DNA from: Theristus sp. LFF4_11
Taxonomy: Eukaryota; Nematoda; Chromadorea; Monhysterida; Xyalidae
Reading direction: 5' to 3'
Assembly (NCBI GenBank): GCA_030248135.1
Contig: JASANC010001591.1
Coordinates: 1 to 64,000, forward strand
DNA length: 64,000 nt
A program made the position numbers and the translations under genes. Positions 23,053 to 42,900 of this stretch are shown here, piece by piece. The notes beneath the pieces were generated by a model. The model was given only the letters and a program-made list of their open reading frames with translations, did not search any database and was not told the origin of the DNA. Position 1 is the first letter of the stretch. Every line of letters starts with the position of its first letter.

Positions 23053-24019
23053 AATATTATCTAAAAATGCGGGAGACGCATATAAAAGGAGGAATATGGC
23101 CTTGTGTAAGCAGTGAAAGACTTGGCTCGACAACGCTTTTCAAGTCTCTGATGTGGTACACACGGATACAAGTACATAAGAGTCATATTTTTGCGCTGTT
23201 TATTCTTTATTTCGGTTGGAAGTGGCAACCCTGAAACTTTCACATTTGCTTTTTTTCTAGCATTTAGCGACCACTAAAACCACTAAAATAACGATCAGAC
23301 TTTAGATCGCTGACACTGGTTTGCACAAAGTGTATCGCAGAGGCGTTGGGGAACGCAAGGTCTCCTTCTGTGGCAATGACTCACCGGTTTATCCTGTCAT
23401 AAGAGTTTGGTAAAAAGGGTGAAAATCAACGGAAGACAACACTTTTTGCACTGGTGCTGCTGTATGCACAGCGGTGCGTACGTTAGCAACAACAACAATT
23501 GTCACCCTCGTGGCCTGGTGGTAGTGCGTTAGACTACAGTCTGTGCGCTCGGGGAATCGAGCCCCGCCGAGGGGTATGTAGGCACTTAATGACAGAGAAA
23601 ACTCAATGGGCGCCCTACTCAATGGCGTTCTGTACGCTTCTCTGGGTTAGCCCTGGCTAAAAACATCGCCTAAAAATCCAACAAATCAACAACAACAACA
23701 ACAATGATAAAGCTACATGCAGCAATATTTTGCAATTTCTGATGTTTCTGTTTTTGCACAGAATTTACAGAATTTCGCACATGGTGTGATTTTAGACTAA
23801 ACTGAAGAGGACAATTGAAAAATAACTTCAAAGTTTTTACGCTTTTCAGCAAGCTTTTAAACAACAAACGCGGCGCAAAAATATAACTCTTATGTACTTG
23901 TATCCGTGTGTACCACATCAGAGACTTGAAAAGCGTTGTCGAGCCAAGTCTTTCACTGCTTACACAAGGCCATATTCCTCGTTTTATATGCGTCTCCCGC
24001 ATTTTTAGATAATAATATT
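23053..24019. mobile_element. Foldback DNA element, copy 2, interior inverted
   Basis: The arms at 23053-23200 and 23870-24019 match those of copy 1. The unique interior reads as the reverse complement of the copy 1 interior: for example CTACATGCA and ATGCACAGCGGTGCGTACGT occur in the opposite order and strand. A SINE-3 interrupts it at about 23500-23700. Confidence 0.85.
23498..23703 (+). mobile_element. tRNA-derived SINE (SINE-3), full copy
   Basis: The head has TGGCCTGGTGGTAGTGCG (A box) and GGGGAATCGAGCCCC (B box). The body includes GGCACTTAATGACAGAG and GGGTTAGCCCTGGCT. The tail is (CAA)n, and CAACAACAACAAT flanks both ends as a likely target duplication. Copy 1 of the foldback element has the uninterrupted site at about 17812-17832. 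A second copy lies in reverse at 56980-57165 and a fragment at 59322-59395. Confidence 0.85.
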
Positions 24020-27000
24020 GATGGACTAATTCGATGAACAAAAGCGCTTGAGATCATGTACTTTGGGAGCTCTCATTTCAGTTTCACATAACTATACCAA
24101 TCATAAATTACCGACACACCATGCAGGTGTACACGTACACTGTAAGCTTACAAGCTTCAATGAAGTAAACATTGATTTGCTTACTCAACAATGCTTGTGT
24201 TGGACGCTCTTGTTGCTCCAAATCTCGTTTGGGCCTGTAACTAAGCCTTCTAACAAGTCATACTGACTAAAATTATATTGCATAATTCAAAGCACAAGTA
24301 CAACAACCTAAAAAACACGACGTATGTACACACCCATGTATAAATTTGGGGTATGCAAATTTTTGGGAGAAAACTACAATTTCAGTGAGCTTTTCGACGC
24401 GCAAATCAATAATCGTATAGACGTACCGTAATTTCCTAGTAACAGAGCAAAAGCACGTTGCTTGCTTGGTTGTCACCTTGAGTTTATTTTGCGTGTTATG
24501 GCAAATTCCGTTCACTTGCCCCAGAAGGAAATCCGATTTTTTTATCAACCCAGTGTCCCGAAGGGGCTGGCTGAAAAACAACTGATGACTATCTAGTCTT
24601 GAGCTCCAAGTCCTGAACGTGGGGTTTTATGGTCGTCAGTCGTCAAATTGGTCACCTTTTCTATGCCAGTTGCGTGATGGGCGCTTTTTGCCAGTTTTGA
24701 CCTCCGAACAGCGTTATTTTCAATGCTTGTGGGGATTTCTTTAGCTGGTCGCAGCTAGCCGGGGCTGGCTGGGGTCAAGTGTTCGCAGCACGGGGCATGT
24801 TACGAAATCGATATTGTAATGCAGGCGCAGCAAACAGCAATGATGACGACTGTGCTGGGTCTGGGTGCCGTTTGTTGATAGCCATAGCTGGTCGTTGGAC
24901 AAACATGAACCGTTTTGTTTTCTGCAAGCTTGTTCCTAACCACAAATATGTTCGTCAGTCTCATTGAGCTCTCTGTTTGCCTGATGTGGTGTTGGTCGAT
25001 TGGTTAGTTATTGACGGTGTTGTTCGTTTTTCTTTCGACCACTGTTCTCTTGTATTTTCAAGGTGTTTGTTTCGTAGATGCGGAATTAAAGTAGCGTCAA
25101 GTGCCTGTTGCTTAGTCTGATCTGATCTGACTAGTTTATTTCTTGTGACAAATCAAAAGGACAGTTTCTCTGAATATCTTTGTTTATTGGTCATATGATA
25201 TTGGCAATGATTTCACATTCCAGAAATCAAGTGGTGCGCGCGTGTTGAACATGCCAACCCACCACTGTGAACTGATTAGGTGTCGACTGGAAATTATCAA
25301 TGGCAAGCCATGTTTTGCGCGATAAACAAAATCAGTGACAATTTCGTCTTTTCCAAGTGAACATTACGTCACAAGGTCCTCTCTGACTTGTTAATTCTGA
25401 TGTTTGACCTTTTGCACTCAGTTGCACTGCAAATGGCATCTAAAGTTCCATAAAGTTAGTCACAATAATTCAGTGTATTGTCAGTGATTGCATTTTGTTA
25501 GAAGGGGTGTGATTTCCTGAATAATTGAAAAGTTTTACGGACTGTAAATGAGGTGAACAAAAATTGACGCCCCGTTGCTGTTGTGGTTTCGACGCCAACA
25601 CGTTTTTCTTGGTGAGGAGGCACGCTTCTGAACAAACCAGTTTAAGTTTATTCGGTCAAATAGACTGCGAGTTTGACGAGACGGATTTAATCGTGCTATT
25701 GACTATTATGGAAGATTCCACCAGCAAAATCGTAAGATTTTTTTGTACGTTCCGTTCCCTTGGGTTGGGTGTTGGGGATTGGGACAACTGAGGCGTCCAT
25801 CCAGTATGTTTTCTGTCCAAGTTTTCACAATTATTTTGAAATTCCCTGCGCTATTACTGCTCGATAACTGCGTGGTAAAGCTGTTTGTCAATGACTGTAG
25901 GGAATTTGTTTGTTATTTTACTTTTAAACCCGTCACGTTCTCAATGAAAGCGTCGAGGATAACGTCACACAGCACGTGTCGGTGTCATTATGTAAAGTAA
26001 ACAACCCCAAGTCTTGCCTTTTTCGTCGTTTATGTTCTTTCAAACAACTGTTTGCGAACACGTCATCGGTTCAAACTGGCATGGTATTACTGCTTGCTTA
26101 CATGTATTTTGTGTGACCATACCAGTTGTGAACATCACAGATCATTCATTTCATTGCAACGGTCCGAAACTTTCCTGTTATCATCGGCCAATAGGGACAA
26201 TATTGACAAGCATCTTGGTGTGGTACCGTGGTCATTGAAAAGGCATTTTTGCATAACAAATCGACACAAATTTGTCTATCGTTGCGTACATTTGTGTTTG
26301 CATTCTGCTGAATTTCCATCATTTCTTGTGCGTCTGTTTGTGTTCCAATTAGCTTGGTGCTCGTTTAGCGTTGTGAGATCTGATGGTTCGTTACGTTAAT
26401 TGCACTGAAGAAGCCACTCAGCTAACATCTTTGCGCGTTTCTTGGGCGTTCTCCGTAATCATTGCAGCAGCATGCCACAACCAGATATTAGTAAAATAGT
26501 ATTAGTGTTGTATTATTATTATCACCGATGCATGTTCTGCAAATGAAATTTTTATTCTTCCTTCATATTCCAAGAAAGAACAAATAACACACAGAATTGC
26601 GAATTATTTTTGCTCGTGTTCTGCTTGTTCTGTTTGTTTGTCCAGTAACCAGCATGTGCTGACATTGGCTGCGCATTGATTCGTTTGTTGCATTGAAATG
26701 TTGCGCTTTGCTTTCATTTCTCCTTGAAATTCAAAGTTAGGACGACAAAAAAACTGTCCGGTAGACGTTTTCAGCTTGTCACTCAGTTTTTCGTGTTTAG
26801 CAGGCACTTTGTTTTGTTGTTCCGTTTTCATTTCTATGTTGCATTTAGAAATTCAAAAATTTTGGAAAAAAATTCCAGAAAATTTTAGGTAATTTTTTCG
26901 ATGCCATCTCATCTCTAGTTGCGTTTAATGTTGTAATTTGATTTAATGTAGACATTGTTCTTTATCAGTCACTTTTTCGAACAAAAAGTCTTTTAGATGG

Positions 27001-28478
27001 CGTCCGTTTCGGTCGGGTCGTCATTTTTTTCGCGATAGTGTTTTGTAATTGATAGATACAGAAAAATTCAAAAAGTTACATCAATGACCGGACTCGTGAG
27101 ACGCTGGCTGTATTCGTTTGGTCTTTGGTCGCTGTTACATTTATTTGAATTGCGCTCCATTATCACAAAAATGTTCCGCTTTGTGTTTTTTCTCATCCTA
27201 TCAGATATTTGAATTTTTTGAATTTTTCGAACTAAAGCACTTTTTATCGCTCATAGCGCGTGTGTGACGCTTTTTGTCGAAAACCTTATGCCATCATTTT
27301 ATCGAACAAAACAGACGCATTTCTGCACAAAAGGGATTACTTTTCAAACAGATAAAATGCGGTCATCAATGCTTACATTCTGTAGTTTTTACAAAGAACA
27401 GAAGTTTTTACGAAGTTTTTGCATCAGACAGACTTCAACTCTGTTGTTGGACTTTGTTTTGTTCGACAGTGATAAGGGAACTTTCATTGTTGCCGATTGT
27501 TTTGCTCATAAAGTGTCAAATGTACTTGTTGAGCATCGTTGCCAGTTGTCTGTCGGTGAAACCAGTCCTGATAATAGCAACAGTGCAACCAATAGCGCCG
27601 CAATCCGTTTCTGTGTGCGTTTTTTTATAATTTTCACATCCAGCAGACTTTGCGTTTGGATTGCATTTTGTTTGTTTGCTTGTGTTGTTTGTACCAGCCA
27701 GATGACTTGAAACAGATTGCCGCATCAAAGCGCAATGCAACGAACAAAAACCGTGTTTCAGCGATTACCATCATTTTGAAGGCCCTTTTTGTTCTTGTTT
27801 TATATGTTTTGTTGTTCAACCGCAAACTCATAGTCATATCCGTTGTACGTTTCCATCACACAAACGCGGCTTGCTGCGCTTTTTGGACGTCTCGATGTTG
27901 TAAACAGAAAAAAGTGCGAAACTCGTGGGTGAGTGGTGGTGCAAAACTATCATACGACGACCACTTTAGATGGTGCAAAATGACAATATCGCTGTTTGTT
28001 ACGTTTTTTGTCTCGGTTTTTTTGTGCTATTCATTCTCGACGCAAAATATGCTCCATTGAAAAATGCGACAAAAAGTTGTTCCGCGACAGGCGAGCTTCG
28101 CTGCAGCTGTTCTTGGTTGATCGGTTGTTTTGCTGGCAACAGCTTTGCACGCATCGTCGCACCGCCAGCGTTGTTCATTTTTTGTGCGGCTTGTCTTTTT
28201 GGTTGTAGTAATGCCGGCGGCGTGCTAAAAAAACTTCACCACATGGCGCACTTTCTGGGTATTGCTGAAGTTTTTTTCGCTCGAAAACTCACAAATAACC
28301 TTGTTCCATAATTGTTGTAGAATAATTCAGTCTTGCCGGTTTGGGAGGTCTTCCTTGCATCAGAAATCATCTCGCCAAAACAATTCGTTCGCCATTCATA
28401 ATTTGCATCGCCCATTCCAACTCACAGGAATAACGGAAGTAAAGAAAAAAATAACTAAATTTCCTCCAAAATCCAAAA
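24020..28478. other. Intergenic, upstream of the Ena/VASP gene
   Basis: No gene, exon chain or clear repeat is recognised. Frames of up to 148 codons (27264-27710) have Phe/Cys-rich, AT-driven composition and no domain. Promoter or 5' UTR exons of the Ena/VASP gene may lie near 28000-28478 but cannot be placed. Confidence 0.4.
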
Positions 28479-37349
<8,871 letters not shown>

Positions 37350-39905
37350 CAAGAACGAATGGCGTTGACATGCAACGTGTGAATAATGAATTCGTAGTGA
37401 TTGTAAACTTCTAGTGGCCGGAGAAAGTGCTGTGCGAGTCTGCATATTACACCGCGTCAGCCAATTTGTTTTGTTACATAAATTGTACAGTCTCTAACGG
37501 TTGAAAATCACAAGTTCTTTGATTGTTTGCGTTTGTCAAGATTAGCGTTTTTGCGCCACAGGATTACATTGTGATCATATTGTCATTGTTTCTATGGAAT
37601 TGTCTGACAGGATACTTGAGAAATGTTTTCATGTATGTTTTATGTTTATAAACGTGCATTTTTGACCAGACTTTCAAAAAACCCGTGCGCTTCGGTAACC
37701 GCTTTTTGGCGTTTACACCGAAATATCAATTTCCAAAATGTTGATGAAGTGAAGCGCCGATACTTTTAGTTCGCCGTTCTAACACTTCTGACACTTCCAA
37801 AAACTTTGACACTTCTGTATTCAAGTCGTTTTGTGTGTCACATGGTTTTTCGCGGCAACATAAGTTATAGAGTTAAAAGTGGCGTTAAGTTATTTTATAG
37901 AGATCGTTCGTTCATTGTTATTTCCGCTGTCTCTTTGTTTACTTTCATCTCACGTATCTTTGAACTCTAATCATGTTTGTGTGTCTAAAACAAAATAATT
38001 CGGTGGTTTTTGATCTTTGAAAATTAGTTTTTTTCCTGCCCGCATATTCGAGCTTCTTTTATGTTAATGTCTTGTTTTAATTGTGGTTGATGCAGCCTGC
38101 TTTTTTATACATGCTCCATTAATTTATTCGAAAATGTTCCGGCAAAATACACCGGCTTTCAAATGTTTTTTGTCTTTGTTACAGCGTTATTTTGTTACAT
38201 TGTCCATGGTTACACTCTGGGTCAGTGTTATGTTTGCAATGTAACAAGCATCCAAGAAAATCTTCGACAGGGCGTGCTTTAACTGATAGCACAACAGCAC
38301 AGCAGTGCAGAAAGAATTATTGATTTTTCAATTTTTTAACACTTTCAGCTGAGTGCCGAACAGACAAACAAACCACTGCACCTGTGTTTTTTAAGGCAAC
38401 TCGTTTTTTTATTTCGATCGTTGTTTTTTAGCTTCGGTGCTGCAATTCTCATTCTCTTCAATTGTTTGCAGGCTCACACACAGTTTATCTGAACTAAAAC
38501 AGTATTTCAATCGGTTCAAACAACCGGCAAGTCCAATCGGTCCGTTTCATTTGGCGTTGACAGCTTGGATTTGTGCTTTTTACATTACTGTATTAACTAT
38601 AGATATAAATGAGTTGGTGTTCCATAGTGTTCCACATTGATCTTTGTGCTACCGCCTGTTTTTGAGAACTTGTCGAGCCGAAATGACATCATCTTTGGCG
38701 CACAGTGTTGTGTGTTGTGTGTTTGTGGTGATTGCATATCTCTGTATCCACAAGTTCTGATAATCAGCGCACAAATTGTCTCGTCAAGAATTTCCACACG
38801 TTTGACATGGCAACAGAAATGAATGAGCCGCAGTCTGCCCTTCACAAACAGCCCCGCAGAAAGCATCTTCCAACAGTTCCAGCCGTTTCAACTTTGTGAT
38901 TATTATTCAATTTTTTGTTTGCTTGCACACGCACACGCACAGTGCACGCGAACCGTGTTGTTTTGTTATGATCTTGGAAAAGTGTCATAATTTTATTTCG
39001 AGTTTTGTCCGCACCGCACCGCAGTCTTGTCGTATGTTTTAAAATCGTTGGTGGTTTGCAAAAGATTTCGAGTGTGTTAGCTACATGGATTTGAATAAAA
39101 ACCGCTTTATTCTATTGTAGAGAGATTCTAGATGCTGTTATTAATGCTGGTAACTTTTGGTTTTTCATTCCCATTGGGTTTCGATGAAACACGCCTAAAC
39201 CGCAAAACTGAACAAAATTAAAGCAAATGTGTGGTTTCAGTGCGACAAAATCATCGTTCAAGCAGTTTCAGTGCGGGTTGGATCGACACGTCATAAAAAA
39301 CGGCCATATCACGCGATTTGTTTCCAGTCAATAAAACTCCCATTAGTCGCACAACAAAGTCGTTCAGCACATTTATCGTCCAAAATCGTGAAAATGTTGA
39401 GCTGCCAGTGGTGAGTCGGCTCAACACGTTGAGTAAGCGTTCTCATTGCCGGACCAACGGGTTTCACACAATAATGTACGAGCCATGAGACCGAATCTAA
39501 GGAATCTAAGGTTTCAAAACAACACATCACTCAACATCAAGTTGCAATACTTTTGATTGATTCACACAGTAGCTGGTTTTCATATGCATCTGTGCTGCTC
39601 CTCAAGTATTCATGAACACCCACAGATGTTGAGCACGCATAGTGAAAAGTGCAAAGATTGATAGGCTTACCACAAATTAAGCGTTTTTTACTGGTCTAGT
39701 GGGGGCGATCAAGTTCTGAAAACAAAATACATTCTCGTGTAACTTTTATTTTTCAAACACTTCGTTCACTCAGTCCTCAAAAAATTTCTGCTCTTTGCTT
39801 AAAAAACGTCTCCGTTGGCACAATTCGAACCTAAAACGGCTTGATAAACGATTCCATTTGCATCGTTCAAACGGCTTTGAAAGAAAGTCGCCGTGTTGCC
39901 ACAGA
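37350..39905. other. Ena/VASP 3' region and GPCR upstream region
   Basis: AT-rich with no supported coding sequence or clear repeat. It presumably holds the 3' UTR of one gene and the promoter of the next. Confidence 0.4.
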
Positions 39906-42900
39906 ATGGCTGATGCGACAACGCAAAGCAACGAACCGACGACTCACTGCACCGAACTGATGGACGAATTCTGCTTTGCTGACGACGGATGCAAGCAGCT
40001 GGTCAACAGCAACGCCGCACTTTGGTCTGTGCGCCACGACAAGACAAGACAACGAAAACGTGCTTCCAGGCTTTTTGGATTCTTTGGTCATTAAAAGGAA
40101 CGGTGGGAAGGAAGAAGGCGGTTGATTTTTCCACACTGGACAAACAAGTTTTTTTGTGCAAAACTGTTTCGACCAGCAGTGTTGTGAGCATACACACAGT
40201 ATTTATGAGTACTAGCAAATTGACCCGTGCCTACGGCACGGTTAGCTGATAAATACAACTATTATTTTTGAGTTGGTTTTCCCCTTTTGACCCTGCCCAC
40301 GACGCGGACTCAAAATCCGCAACCTTTTTAATCAGCAACAAACAACTGCAATTCCCTATTAAAGTATCAAAATCAATTCTCGCATTTATTAGCTTTTCAA
40401 TGTCAATTATTTGTCTTTTCATTCTTTGCTAATGTTTATTATTGTTTACATGTTTAAAATCAAACATTGTTTTGAATGTTTACTTCTTTTCCCCGCTTAC
40501 CCTAACCTAAGCCAGTTCTTTTTGATCGAGTGCAACAAAAAGCAACACGTTTCTGAGTACCCATTGTGTAAAACGGTCGCTTTTGTTTTGTTATGTAGCT
40601 TTTCTATCCTAAGTGACGCATTTTCTATGATAAAAAACAAATGAAGGAAAAAGCAACGATTTTCTAAATACTCGTTGTAAACACCGGCTTTATAAAAAGT
40701 CTACCTTGTGAAAAGAGCGATCAACTTGCAAGCGATTGTTTTAAAAACTCGTTTTTTGTGAAAAACACTCCATCGTCTACAACTAGCAAATTGACCCGTG
40801 CCTACGGCACGGTCAGCTATTAAATACAACTATTATTTTTGAGTTGGTTTTCCCTTTTGACCTTGCCCACGACGCGGACTCAAAATGCATTGCATTTTAT
40901 TTTGAGCTGCTTTAACCGACTGTTGTTGATTTACCATAGAAATGATCGCTCACTTTTAAAGCAAACGTATCCGTCGATGCTTCTACTTTTTTGAAAATCA
41001 CAGCATTTTTTGTTGTTTAAGCCGTGTTTTTTGTGAAGCAACATGCTTTTGCTGATTTTATTGCTGTCGATTCAATCGTAACCTGATTTACTCACCATAA
41101 CACTGATTACTGTGTGGTTTGGTTTTCGCTGTTTCAGCATCAATCAAAGCGACACATAAGAAATAACAGATATCTAACAATCATAACTGCACTGCCATTC
41201 AAAATATAAAAAACAATCTTTTTTAATCAGCAACAAACAACTGCCATTCCCTATTAAAATATCAAAATATTAGCTTTTCAATGTCGCTTATTTGTCCTTT
41301 CATTCTTCGCTAATCAGTTGCATTCCACTGTCCTTCCCGTTTAAAGTATCAAAAAAACAATCTCCTTTGATGAGCAACAATTAACAGCCATTCACGCTCA
41401 AAGTTTCAAAAAATAAATCTTGTTTGGTTAGCTTTTCAATGTCGTCACATGTTGTTCAATCGCCATTCCTGTTCAAAAAATTTTGAAAAACAATGTCGTT
41501 TGATTAGCAACAATTAACTGATACCGGTTTAAGTTTTTGTTTCAGTTTAAATTACAGGTTTAAGAAAAACAATCTGCTTCAGTCAGCTGTCATTTCTGAA
41601 TAGGCAACGCTTTTCTAAATACCCATTGGAAAACGCCCGCTTTTGACTTGGTAAAGGTTTTTACCCGCTTACCCTTACCTAAGCCAAGCCTTTTAGAGTG
41701 TAAATGTCAAAAAGGCAACACTTCTGAACAATTGTTGCAAAACGCCAACTTTCGTTTTGATAAGTTGCTTCTTTTTCCCGCTTACTCTAACCTAAGCCAA
41801 GCCTTTTAAAGTTTAAATGACAAAAAATGCAAAACTTTTTTAAATATTCGCTGCAAAACGGCCACTTTTGTGTGGTATGTTTACTACTCTTACCTTTAAC
41901 CCTAACCTTAGCCAAGGATTTTTGATAGAATGGAAATGACAAAACAGCAACATTTTACTGAATACCCGTAGCAAAGCTCCCGCTTTTGTTTCAAATGTTT
42001 ACTTTTTTCCCCGCTTACCCTAACCAAAGCCAGTTCTTTTTGATCGAGTTCAACAAAAAGCAACACGTTTCTGAGTGTCCATTGTGTAAAACGGTCGTTT
42101 TTGTCTTCCTATGTAGCTTTTCTATCGTAAGTGACGCATTTTCTGTGATAAAAAAACAAATGAAAAAAGCAACGATTTTCTACATTTTACTGAGTACCCG
42201 TAGCAAAGCTCCCGCTTTTGTTTCGAATGTTTACTTCTTTTCCCCGCTTACCCTAACCTAAGCCAGTTCTTTTTGATCGAGTGCAACAAAAAAACTCGTT
42301 TTTTGTGAAAAACACTCCATCGTCTACAATGGAGTCCTTGCAATTATTACGATTGTCTCGCTTGTTGGTTGTCGCTCTTGAGCAAAAGGCATCATGATGA
42401 CTAAAGCCATGCGGAATGACGACTTAAACTTGTATTTGCATTGTCATCATTAGAAAATGGAGTATGAGTATTCAGCTGATGATGACTTAAATAGCAAAAC
42501 TGGCTCAAACTTGTAAATTTTAATAGCCAATCAACGTAGCGGAACGGACCTGACTTACATACATACACAGTTACTATCTTAGTATTATAGATGGAGTTCT
42601 TGCAATTCTTACGATTGTCTCGCTTGTTTGTTGTCGCTCTTGAGCAAAAGGCATCATGATGACTAACGTCATGTGGAATGACGATTTGAACTTTGCGTTG
42701 TCATTAGAAAATGGAGTATGAGTATTCAGCTGATGATGACTTAAATAGCAAAATTGGCTCAAACTTGTAAATTTTAATAGCCAATCAACGTAGCGGAACG
42801 GACCTGACTTACATACACAGTTACTATCTTAGTATAATAGATTATCTTTTCTTTAAGACCTGCGACTCAATGCGGTTGTAGACGTGAAAGGAAACTAGTT

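Larger units (their letters stand above)
20777..24019. repeat. Composite repeat, copy 2
   Basis: This has the same four modules as 14988-18307: repeat A (20777-21019), 172-bp units starting at 21091, 21263 and 21436, nine 149-bp units (markers 21706 to 22896) and a foldback element (23053-24019). Orientation is the same as copy 1 and the two are 2.5 kb apart. The inner units differ between copies at shared positions (for example AACTTTAGATG here, AACTCTAGATG in copy 1), so each array has homogenised separately. Confidence 0.85.

Noticed and set aside
27264..27710. 148-codon frame upstream of the Ena/VASP gene
   Set aside because: Composition follows local T-richness, a shifted frame is also open, and there is no domain or start context.
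40480..42300. Real telomere or interstitial telomere tract
   Set aside because: The TTAGG-like motifs are single, degenerate and spaced 110-230 bp apart inside Helitron subrepeats, not a continuous tandem tract.
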